8,843 bases of DNA from an uncultured Flavobacterium sp. (lineage in GTDB: Bacteria; Bacteroidota; Bacteroidia; Flavobacteriales; Flavobacteriaceae), in the NCBI GenBank assembly GCA_946480635.1, contig CAMLKV010000075.1:1-8843 (forward strand). Direction: 5' to 3'. The notes below the pieces were generated by a model. The model was not told the origin of the DNA, made no database searches, and was given only the letters and a program-made list of their open reading frames with translations. Numbering within the stretch: the stretch's first letter is position 1; each line of letters starts with the position of its first letter. Shown here piece by piece: positions 1-5,586 of the stretch. The position numbers and the translations under genes are program-made.

Positions 1-534
1 GACAATAAAACTAAGGCTCTTTTATTCTTGGCACAAACTGGATTCAATGGCAAAGTCCAAAAATTTGAAAAAATACGTATCGATCAACTTATTTGGGATG
101 TAAAAGAAAACCTTGACACCTTAAACAGCAAGAACAAGATACATCTAGACATGGAGTTACTACCAGAAAACCCTTTAAAACTAAAAGTAAATGGAAATCT
201 ACAATTATTACATCTTGCATTTAGCAATATCATTAGCAACGCCTGTAAATATTCCGATTATAACCATGTAACCGTATCGATAGGTGCATCTGATGATTAT
301 GTATATATCATTATTAAAGACAAAGGAATTGGAATTCCTGAAAACGAAATAAAATACATTTACGATCCTTTCTTTCGAGCTTCAAACACTAAAAACTACG
401 AAGGTTATGGGATAGGACTTCCGTTGACTAGAAACATTATACGTATGCACAGCGGAAAAATACTTGTAACCTCAATAGAAAATCAAGGAACAACCGTTCA
501 AATTACTCTTCCATCAATTAAAACAGTAGGCTAA
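1..534 (+). CDS. Sensor histidine kinase, C-terminal part (5' end outside window)
   Basis: This is the ATP-binding half of a membrane sensor kinase that autophosphorylates on His and passes phosphate to a response regulator. The frame is open from base 1, so the sensor, membrane and H-box regions lie upstream; 177 residues are visible. Residues 1-40 look like the end of the second dimerisation helix and the linker. The HATPase_c domain follows: N box at 71-85 with Asn80 as the likely Mg-binding residue, G1 box DKGIGIP at 107-113, F box YDPFFRAS at 121-128, and G2 box GYGIGL at 135-140. All boxes look intact, so the kinase is probably active. The gene ends 6 bp before an intergenic region with regulator-like direct repeats. 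A partner response regulator is expected just upstream but cannot be seen. The input signal cannot be told from this part. Confidence 0.95.
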   Translation, partial: DNKTKALLFLAQTGFNGKVQKFEKIRIDQLIWDVKENLDTLNSKNKIHLDMELLPENPLKLKVNGNLQLLHLAFSNIISNACKYSDYNHVTVSIGASDDYVYIIIKDKGIGIPENEIKYIYDPFFRASNTKNYEGYGIGLPLTRNIIRMHSGKILVTSIENQGTTVQITLPSIKTVG

Positions 535-562
535 AATACTTTTTTAACTTTTCTATAAGTTT

Positions 563-646
563 TTCTAATCCCATTTTAATCTTATTCTAAAATTCTAATA
601 ACATTCTAATCCAGCTTTAATAACGCTCTAATACTCTGCTTCTAAT
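563..646 (+). promoter_or_regulatory. Array of 11-bp-spaced TTCTAAT-like direct repeats (probable response-regulator operator)
   Basis: Eight boxes close to TTCTAAT start at 563, 574, 585, 593, 604, 615, 626 and 640. Exact TTCTAAT occurs at 563, 593, 604 and 640; variants are TTTTAAT (574), TTCTAAA (585), CTTTAAT (615) and CTCTAAT (626). Most steps are exactly 11 bp. The two exceptions, 8 and 14 bp, add up to two 11-bp turns, so first and last boxes are 77 bp apart (7 x 11). Weaker T-rich matches continue upstream to about 541. Winged-helix OmpR/PhoB regulators bind head-to-tail to about 11-bp direct repeats, and such arrays often replace the distal promoter element. Here the boxes around 615-632 cover the place where a -33 element should be, and the last box merges with the -7 element at 643. 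Inference: an activator site for the regulator paired with the upstream kinase. Confidence 0.6.
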
Positions 647-650
647 TTTG
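643..650 (+). promoter_or_regulatory. Bacteroidota -7 promoter element TAATTTTG
   Basis: TAATTTTG matches the Bacteroidota -7 consensus TAnnTTTG at every fixed position. No TTG or TTTG is present 17-21 bp upstream, where the -33 element would be expected; repeat boxes occupy that place instead. This is what an activator-dependent promoter would look like. A transcript starting about 6-7 bp downstream would give a leader of roughly 20 nt before the ATG at 678. Confidence 0.55.
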
Positions 651-677
651 CTTTGTAGAAAACAAATAAAAATAAGC

Positions 678-1175
678 ATGAGAAAGACAATTTTAATACC
701 AACTGATTTTACCGTTAATTCATTAAACACTTTAAAAACGGTTTTAGCTAATAATTCATCAGATACTAGTCTAGATATTATTTTACTTCACGGTTTAACA
801 TTGAGTGATTCAATACGAGAACTTTTGTTTTTTTCCAAAATGAAACAAATAGATTCGTTAACTAACAATGAATTTGAAGAAGCCTACGAAGTACTTTGCA
901 ACAAATTTGACTCACAAATTAACTCATTTAAAATAGATCTATTTACTGGATACAATCAAACTGCGTTTAATAGCTATTTAAAAGCCAATAAAGTTGAAAC
1001 GATTTTTATTACCAATAGAAAACAAAAACTTTCACATAGAAAAAGCTTTGACTTAAGTCCTTTTATTAGAAAATCAAATGTCGAAGTAATTACATTAAAC
1101 ACAAATACTGAAACTCCACAACAAGAAAAAGGAAAAATTACCGAAGTCTTCTTGAATCAGGTTTCAATTAGTTAA
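678..1175 (+). CDS. Divergent universal-stress-protein-like protein
   Basis: A 165-residue cytoplasmic protein with no signal peptide. Its N-terminus, MRKTILIPTDFTVNSLNTLK, matches the first strand and helix of the UspA fold, including the Asp (residue 10) that lies near nucleotide in ATP-binding members. A hydrophobic strand (DIILLHG) follows, and the C-terminal half keeps the strand pattern (VETIFITNR, then VEVITLN). The Gly-rich loop GxxG-x9-G(S/T) of ATP-binding members is not visible, so it probably does not bind ATP in the usual way. The start at 678 is chosen because the protein then begins like the family; the in-frame TTG at 648 lies inside the -7 element. It is first in a three-gene unit, with 8 bp to the next gene. 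Family placement is by pattern only, and the role is unknown, plausibly stress adaptation. Confidence 0.75.
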   Translation: MRKTILIPTDFTVNSLNTLKTVLANNSSDTSLDIILLHGLTLSDSIRELLFFSKMKQIDSLTNNEFEEAYEVLCNKFDSQINSFKIDLFTGYNQTAFNSYLKANKVETIFITNRKQKLSHRKSFDLSPFIRKSNVEVITLNTNTETPQQEKGKITEVFLNQVSIS

Positions 1176-1183
1176 TTAAAAGA

Positions 1184-1645
1184 ATGAAAATTATTTTAAA
1201 ATACATAAGTATTCCATTGCTGATAATTTTTTGTCTTACAGTTATGACAAGTATGGCCGAGAATCCAGAAAAAAAGATTGAGGGCGTTTGGAAAGAATCA
1301 ATTTGGGAATATGAAAAGGTCGACAAAAACGACACTGTAAGTAAAGACTTCAATAATGTTTCTGGTTATGTTAAAGAAATCGCCAGTCAAAACCTTGTCA
1401 TTCATAAAGCCGAAAAATGGATTTTTAAACCCAACAAAAAATTAATTCTGAAAGGAAAGAACACAACAAAAGAAATAACCTGGACGATTAAAGGCAGAGG
1501 AAACATTCTCGAGTTAAAGTACAATGATAACACTGTAGAAAATTATAACCTTACAGAAATATCAGACAATAAACTCGTACTCAATTTTAACACAAACACA
1601 GATATACGGGGCATTGCCCGCTTAACATTTGAAAAAAACAAGTAA
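1184..1645 (+). CDS. Small exported lipocalin-like protein, unknown function
   Basis: A 153-residue protein with an N-terminal signal sequence: Lys2, a hydrophobic stretch over about residues 4-22, then TSMA followed by ENPEKK, which fits signal peptidase I cleavage after Ala25. The Cys at 17 sits in IIFC without a proper lipobox, so a lipoprotein is unlikely. The mature part has the look of small lipocalin-like or META-like beta barrels in Bacteroidota: IEGVWKES near the start, then alternating strands such as EKWIFKPNKKLILKG, KEITWTIKGRGNILEL and NKLVLNFNTN, with a closing ARLTFEKNK. It should act in the periplasm. It lies 8 bp after the USP-like gene and 2 bp before the DUF1275 gene, so all three are very likely on one transcript. 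The ligand, if any, is unknown. Confidence 0.75.
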   Translation: MKIILKYISIPLLIIFCLTVMTSMAENPEKKIEGVWKESIWEYEKVDKNDTVSKDFNNVSGYVKEIASQNLVIHKAEKWIFKPNKKLILKGKNTTKEITWTIKGRGNILELKYNDNTVENYNLTEISDNKLVLNFNTNTDIRGIARLTFEKNK

Positions 1646-1647
1646 AG

Positions 1648-2445
1648 ATGCTTAGAAAATACAGTAACAGCAGATCACATTCAGACAATCTCAAACTTGG
1701 TTCATTATCCGCATTTTCTGCTGGGATGATCAATATCGGTTCGCTACTGCTATTCTTTTCATTCTCATCAAATATAACGGGACATTATGCAGTTCTTGCT
1801 TCAGAAATTGTAAAAGGAAATTTATACCAGACAGTTGTAGTTTTATCCTGGATTTTATTATTCTTTTTAGGGAGTTTCGTTTCAAACTTGGCAGTGATAC
1901 ATCTTAACCATAAGAACAGCTATATTGCCCATTCCATTCCATTGATTCTGGAAATACTTTGCTTAATTACTGTGAGTATTTACGGCGATAACTTCTATGG
2001 AGAAACTTTAGCAGAGACCGAAATTCTTTTAGCCATTATGTTATTTGCTATGGGGTTGCAAAATGGTTTAACAGCAAGTATTTCTAACTTTTCAATAAAA
2101 ACCACTCACTTAACAGGCACAACAACCGATTTAGGGATTTTGTTCTCGATGTTTACCAAGAAAGAATTCAGAAATAACAAAACATTAAAACAAAGGGCTA
2201 AACTATTATTATCAATAACCGTATTTTACCTTATGGGTGCAGTGCTGGCTGGATTTACTTATGTTTACCTAGGTTTCAAGATGTTCTATCTTGTAAGTTT
2301 GGTATTAGTAATAATAATAGTGTATGATTTATACAAACTCCGTTTGAAAATTTACTTGCATAAACGAAAACTATTTAAGCTTAAGCTTCCAGTTGTAGAA
2401 CTAAAAGAAAATATCATTCTTAAAAAAGAAGAAAGAGTTGCTTAA
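1648..2445 (+). CDS. DUF1275 / YoaK-family membrane protein
   Basis: A 265-residue integral inner-membrane protein with about six hydrophobic segments. The family hallmarks are visible: SAFSAGMINIGSLLLFFSFSSNITGHY near residues 20-47 (usual form AGfxDa...TGN), and FAMGLQNGLTASIS followed by TTHLTGTTTDLGI around 132-165. The usual TGN is TGH here. A basic tail (KLRLKIYLHKRKLFKLKL and beyond) extends past the last membrane segment, making it slightly longer than typical members. The biochemical role of DUF1275 proteins is not established; a transport function has been suggested from topology. It is last in the unit, starting 2 bp after the lipocalin-like stop, and is followed by a hairpin terminator. 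Confidence 0.85.
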   Translation: MLRKYSNSRSHSDNLKLGSLSAFSAGMINIGSLLLFFSFSSNITGHYAVLASEIVKGNLYQTVVVLSWILLFFLGSFVSNLAVIHLNHKNSYIAHSIPLILEILCLITVSIYGDNFYGETLAETEILLAIMLFAMGLQNGLTASISNFSIKTTHLTGTTTDLGILFSMFTKKEFRNNKTLKQRAKLLLSITVFYLMGAVLAGFTYVYLGFKMFYLVSLVLVIIIVYDLYKLRLKIYLHKRKLFKLKLPVVELKENIILKKEERVA

Positions 2446-2453
2446 TTCAAGAG

Positions 2454-2497
2454 AAACTCCCCTGAGAAATTTTTTTGTTTTTTCTTTTGGGGAGTTT
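2454..2497. terminator. Stem-loop between convergent genes, probable bidirectional terminator
   Basis: AAACTCCCC (2454-2462) pairs perfectly with GGGGAGTTT (2489-2497), a 9-bp stem around a 26-nt loop made mostly of T runs. It lies just after the DUF1275 stop and 8 bp from the stop of the minus-strand DinB gene, where both transcripts should end. The run of T after the right arm is short (GTTTTAA), so this is a modest intrinsic terminator. The large T-rich loop is unusual. Confidence 0.7.
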
Positions 2498-2505
2498 TAA
2501 CATTA

Positions 2506-2936
2506 TTAAAGAAATTTTTTGATTTGCATCATAATTCCTGTGTGCATTCCTTCGTGGTAATTATTAAATTCCATCGCATCCTTTGCACTTGTAACCGTAT
2601 ATCCAGCTGATGTAGTAAATTCGGTATAGGTTTTGAAGATATCATTTTCAAAATCTTTTTTAGATTGCTCCAAAGTCATAAATAACAATGTTTTGATTCG
2701 GTTTCGGGTTTTGTCCCTTTCATGTATTTAGCAACCATTGCATCTGAAATCATCATGGGTAATCCCGACAATCTGTAAACCAGCATTTGCTGTACGACTA
2801 CGATATGACCAATATTCCAGATTAGGTTATTACTGAATCCTTCCGGAACTTTATTTAATTGCTCTAATGTGTGGCCTTCCAAAAATTTCAAAAGAACATT
2901 GCGTGATAAAAGGTTAATTTTAAAAGTTGTTTGCAT
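2506..2936 (-). pseudogene. DinB-family protein gene, frameshifted
   Basis: Two adjacent minus-strand frames together make one DinB-like four-helix protein of about 143 residues. The first (2936 down to a TGA at 2676-2678) holds the N-terminal half up to [10 protein letters not shown], then reads HCYL and stops. The second (from about 2690 to the TAA at 2506-2508) continues in the -1 frame as [17 protein letters not shown]. The three metal-ligand His positions of the family remain: one in [10 protein letters not shown], two in NNYHEGMHTGIM. The join looks some 7-10 residues shorter than I would expect for a protein of about 150, so a small deletion of 3n+1 bases, rather than one lost base, best explains the break; this rests on remembered relatives. 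It starts 2 bp after the thioesterase stop and shares its transcript. DinB/YfiT proteins are often thiol-dependent metalloenzymes, but this member's substrate is unknown. A sequencing error cannot be excluded. Confidence 0.75.
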
Positions 2937-2938
2937 AG

Positions 2939-3376
2939 TTATAGTTGTATAAAATCTTCAGTTTTAGGGAAAGCATTCATTACATCAACAACAATTTGCG
3001 GAGTTGGACTTGCTAATTTTCTCAGCTTTGTGTCCATCCAGGCTCCATCAACACTAATTACTGCACAAAGTTCATCTCTTTGGTTCTTCAATTCATGGAC
3101 AATTGTCCAGCGCGAAGCGTCTGCTTTCATTTTTCCCATCTTGGTTGTAATCGTAATTGTATCACTTAAATGAATTTCTTTTCTGAAAATTGCTTCTTCT
3201 CGGAACAAAACTGGCCCAAAAGATTGCTGTTGCATCACTTTCATGGTTAAACCATGCTGTTCCAACACTTCGATACGGTGTTGTGCTCCAAAATCATAAA
3301 AAGCACTGTGGCGCATATGAAAATTCGGGTCAAGATCAGACCAACGAATAGAAATTTCTTTTGTAAAAATACCCAT
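2939..3376 (-). CDS. Acyl-CoA thioesterase-like protein, 4HBT (hotdog) family
   Basis: A 145-residue soluble hotdog-fold protein expected to hydrolyse an acyl-CoA or similar thioester. The N-terminus [35 protein letters not shown] fits the YbgC/4HBT pattern RxxDxDxxxHxxxxxY; Asp16 is the likely catalytic acid, followed by a helix carrying Tyr27. Later strands, [28 protein letters not shown] and [26 protein letters not shown], are typical of the second half of the fold. The length is normal for a single-domain member. It is the first gene of a two-gene minus-strand unit with the broken DinB gene, 2 bp apart, and is transcribed away from the lipoprotein gene. The substrate cannot be deduced. 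Confidence 0.85.
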   Translation of the reverse strand: MGIFTKEISIRWSDLDPNFHMRHSAFYDFGAQHRIEVLEQHGLTMKVMQQQSFGPVLFREEAIFRKEIHLSDTITITTKMGKMKADASRWTIVHELKNQRDELCAVISVDGAWMDTKLRKLASPTPQIVVDVMNAFPKTEDFIQL

Positions 3377-3390
3377 ACTTTATTTTTTTT

Positions 3391-3398
3391 CAAAAATA
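3391..3398 (-). promoter_or_regulatory. Candidate -7 element for the thioesterase-DinB unit
   Basis: On the minus strand this reads TATTTTTG, a full match to TAnnTTTG, 14 bp upstream of the thioesterase ATG. No good TTG lies 17-21 bp farther upstream; the nearest (minus-strand TTG at 3411-3413) is too close. In so AT-rich a region a chance match is possible. The leader would be very short, under 10 nt. Confidence 0.35.
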
Positions 3399-3430
3399 AA
3401 TCAAAACCTCCAACCATAAAGTTAAAAAGT

Positions 3431-3438
3431 TAATTTTG
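3431..3438 (+). promoter_or_regulatory. Candidate -7 element for the lipoprotein-arsC-EamA unit
   Basis: TAATTTTG fits TAnnTTTG exactly and lies 25 bp before the ATG at 3464, giving a leader of about 20 nt. It is identical to the element at 643-650. No clear -33 TTG is present upstream. Together with the minus-strand candidate at 3391-3398 it makes a compact divergent promoter region. Confidence 0.4.
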
Positions 3439-3463
3439 TAAAAGATTTTAATACACTTTTAAC

Positions 3464-4264
3464 ATGAGGAAATTATTTTACTTTGCGCTTCTTGCCAGTA
3501 TTTTTATTAGCTGTAAAAAGGAAAATCCAACTACAGAATTTGAAAAAACAATTACCAAAAATGACTCAGTAAAATCAGGAATTGATACTTTGACTTTTGA
3601 AATAAAAAAATTCGAAAAGTATAGCATACATAAGTCTGACACAACTAAAATAAAAATTGAGGTTCCATTTTTTAAATCAAAATCTGTGGTTACAGATAGT
3701 ATTGACAAATTATTATTAAAAAGAATCAATTCTATTTTTACTAACGATTCTCTTCATGAACCAAGAAATTTTGATGAAATTTGCAATAATTTCATAACAG
3801 ATTATAACAAATTTTTAAAAGAAGATGTTGACTATTTTACTGCATGGGAAGGTATAGCCAATGCAACTATTAACTACCAATCCTCAAAGTTATTAAACCT
3901 GACAGTCGATTTCTATGCTTTTACTGGTGGAGCTCATGGAAACGGAGCTTCATTTTCATTTTTCATTGATACTAAAACTGGTAAACAGATTAAAAAAGAA
4001 AATTTATTTTCGAACCTTAAAGGATTTACAAAACTAGCTGAGGAAAAATTCAGAAAACAACAAGATATTCCCAAAAATGCTAATATCAATGAAACTGGTT
4101 ATTGGTTTACAAACGAAGTTTTTCATTTACCAAAAAACATCTTCCTTACCAAAGAAGGCGTAAAACTGGTTTACAATCAATATGAAGTTGCTTCGTATGC
4201 AGAAGGACCAATCGAATTACTGATTTCTTATAACGAAGCTGATAAATATTTAAAAATAAAATAA
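3464..4264 (+). CDS. Predicted lipoprotein with DUF4163/DUF3298 (RsiV-like) domains
   Basis: A 266-residue envelope protein. Residues 1-17 form a lipoprotein signal: MRK, a hydrophobic core, then FISC with Cys17 as the probable lipidation site, followed by KKENPTTE. The middle (about 45-140) resembles DUF4163, with the pattern KIEVPFFKSKS and then FxxDYNKFLKEDVDYFTAWEG. The C-terminal part is a DUF3298 domain: FTGGAHGNGASFSFFIDTKTGKQIKKENLF, then FLTKEGVKLVYNQYEVASYAEGPIELLISY, matching the usual f..YevapYA.G ending. In other bacteria this pair occurs in anti-sigma factor RsiV and lysozyme-binding proteins, but here there is no cytoplasmic anti-sigma part, so it is probably a ligand-binding or cell-wall-related lipoprotein. 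Its stop overlaps the next start by one base (TAATG), implying translational coupling. Confidence 0.85.
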   Translation: MRKLFYFALLASIFISCKKENPTTEFEKTITKNDSVKSGIDTLTFEIKKFEKYSIHKSDTTKIKIEVPFFKSKSVVTDSIDKLLLKRINSIFTNDSLHEPRNFDEICNNFITDYNKFLKEDVDYFTAWEGIANATINYQSSKLLNLTVDFYAFTGGAHGNGASFSFFIDTKTGKQIKKENLFSNLKGFTKLAEEKFRKQQDIPKNANINETGYWFTNEVFHLPKNIFLTKEGVKLVYNQYEVASYAEGPIELLISYNEADKYLKIK

Positions 4265-4620
4265 TGCGAAAAATATATTACTTAAAAACGTGTAGCACTT
4301 GTCAACGCATTTTAAAATCATTACCAAACCTTGACACTTTCGAATTACAAGACATCAAAACCGAACCGATGACTGTAAAACAGGTGGAAGAAATGCAAAA
4401 AATGGCTGGAAGTTACGAAGTGCTTTTTAGCAAAAGAGCCACTTTATATAAAGAAATGGGCTTGAAAGACGAAAAACTTACAGAAGCTGACTTTAAAAGA
4501 TACATTTTAGAACATTATACTTTTTTATCTCGTCCGGTGATTATTGCTGACGGAAAAATATTTATTGGAAACAGTGCTAAAACTGTTGATGCAGCTATTC
4601 AATTTTTGAACAATGAGTAA
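4264..4620 (+). CDS. ArsC/Spx-family thioredoxin-fold protein
   Basis: A 118-residue cytoplasmic protein of the ArsC/Spx/YffB group. The N-terminus MRKIYYLKTCSTCQRILKSL carries Cys10 and Cys13 in a CxxC arrangement like Spx, rather than the single active Cys of glutaredoxin-dependent ArsC. FLSRPVIIADGKIFIG near residues 87-102 holds the conserved Arg-Pro of the family, and the closing helix is present. It may be a thiol oxidoreductase or a Spx-like regulator; arsenate reduction is not supported, because no ars genes are nearby. It overlaps the upstream lipoprotein gene by 1 nt and the downstream EamA gene by 8 nt, so it sits inside a tightly coupled operon. Confidence 0.85.
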   Translation: MRKIYYLKTCSTCQRILKSLPNLDTFELQDIKTEPMTVKQVEEMQKMAGSYEVLFSKRATLYKEMGLKDEKLTEADFKRYILEHYTFLSRPVIIADGKIFIGNSAKTVDAAIQFLNNE

Positions 4621-5503
4621 AAGAAATTGGGCTCTTGTGGCCGCTACATTGGTTTCGATTATTTATGGCGTAACATTTACCATTGCTAAAGATGTAATGC
4701 CCACTTACATAGATGCTTTCGGGTTTATTTTTTTACGTGTAGGAGGATCAATGCTTTTATTTTGGCTTTCCACATTGTTTGTAAAAACTGAAAAAATAGA
4801 AAAAGTTGATTTCCCAAGAATCATTGCCGCTTCTTTTTTCGGGATTGCTTTCAATATGCTTACCTTTTTCAAAGGGTTAAGTTATACTTCACCCATAATG
4901 GGGGCTGTTTTAATGGTTACCACTCCAATGATTGTATTGGTTCTTTCAGCTATACTTATAAAAGAGAGGATGGAAAACCGAAAAATTGTTGGTATCTTAT
5001 TAGGTCTAGCTGGAACTATTACTTTGATTCTCTATGGAAAATCGATGGTAAATGCACCAAATGCAATGTTAGGCAATTTCTTGATATTTATAAATGCAGT
5101 TTCATATGGTTTTTACCTCATTATTGTCAAAAAACTGATGGATAAATACAAAGCCATTTCATTTGTAAAATGGATTTATTTCTTCGGATTTTTAATGGTA
5201 ATACCTTTTGGCTGGAGCGAATTTCAGTCGGTTGATTGGGCAATTGTACCAGCATTAGCTTACTTAAAAATAGGCTTTGTAGTTGTCTTTTCTACTTTCC
5301 TGACGTATTTGCTCAATTTACTTTCAATGAAAGAATTGAAACCCACAACTGTAGCTGTTTTTATTTATTTACAACCTCTTTTTGCTTCAATTTTTGCTAT
5401 TTATTTAGGGAAAGATGAATTGAGTTGGGTAAAAATTGGTTCTGCACTATTAATTTTTATTGGGGTCTACTTAGTAACGCAGAAAAAGTCGGCAACTCAG
5501 TAA
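4613..5503 (+). CDS. EamA/DMT-family permease
   Basis: A 296-residue inner-membrane protein with about ten hydrophobic segments in two EamA repeats (roughly residues 8-138 and 150-290). The start MSKRNWALVAATLVSIIYGVTFTIAKD and the GAVLMVTTPMIVLVLSAILIKERM stretch at the end of the first repeat are typical, as is the second-repeat ending KPTTVAVFIYLQPLFASIFAIYLGKDELSW. Members export small metabolites, amino acids or drugs, or carry nucleotide sugars; the substrate cannot be told here. The start overlaps the ArsC/Spx gene by 8 nt (ATGAGTAA), consistent with co-translation. No hairpin terminator is visible after the stop. Confidence 0.9.
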   Translation: MSKRNWALVAATLVSIIYGVTFTIAKDVMPTYIDAFGFIFLRVGGSMLLFWLSTLFVKTEKIEKVDFPRIIAASFFGIAFNMLTFFKGLSYTSPIMGAVLMVTTPMIVLVLSAILIKERMENRKIVGILLGLAGTITLILYGKSMVNAPNAMLGNFLIFINAVSYGFYLIIVKKLMDKYKAISFVKWIYFFGFLMVIPFGWSEFQSVDWAIVPALAYLKIGFVVVFSTFLTYLLNLLSMKELKPTTVAVFIYLQPLFASIFAIYLGKDELSWVKIGSALLIFIGVYLVTQKKSATQ

Positions 5504-5526
5504 AAATACTACATTTACTATAAAAA

Positions 5527-5554
5527 GCTAATGGCTAATGGCTAATGGCTGATA
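5527..5554 (+). repeat. GCTAATG heptamer tandem repeat
   Basis: Three perfect head-to-tail copies of GCTAATG lie at 5527-5533, 5534-5540 and 5541-5547, followed by the decayed copy GCTGATA (5548-5554). Each perfect copy contains an ATG, and as 7 is not a multiple of 3 they fall in three different frames; only the last (5545) is in frame with yicC. The run sits just upstream of the yicC start. Confidence 0.9.
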
Positions 5555-5561
5555 ACTTTCT

Positions 5562-5569
5562 TATCTTTA
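5562..5569 (+). promoter_or_regulatory. Weak candidate -7 element for yicC
   Basis: TATCTTTA differs from TAnnTTTG only at the last base and lies 17 bp before the chosen ATG at 5587. The heptamer repeat occupies the -33 area and no TTG is present there. If real, the transcript would have a leader of about 10 nt and the upstream ATG at 5545 could not be used. Confidence 0.3.
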
Positions 5570-5586
5570 CACCTTATTTTTCGCCT

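Noticed and set aside
563..646. The repeated TTCTAAT boxes as a CRISPR or simple microsatellite.
   Set aside because: The repeat word is only 7 bp, spacers are about 4 bp and the bases between differ, which fits neither a CRISPR array nor a uniform tandem repeat.
648..677. A TTG start at 648 for the USP-like gene.
   Set aside because: It lies within the -7 element, and the ATG at 678 gives the normal family N-terminus.
2676..2700. Programmed -1 ribosomal frameshifting in the DinB gene.
   Set aside because: The A-rich stretch at the switch is not a proper X-XXY-YYZ slippery heptamer in the reading frame, and residues seem missing at the join, which a mutation explains better.
4264..4620. Arsenate resistance function for the ArsC-like gene.
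   Set aside because: The CxxC motif is Spx/YffB-like and no arsR, arsB or acr3 gene is nearby.
5545..5586. An extended yicC start at the ATG at 5545.
   Set aside because: That ATG belongs to the heptamer repeat and the added residues are unlike the family, whose members begin MIxSMTGFG.
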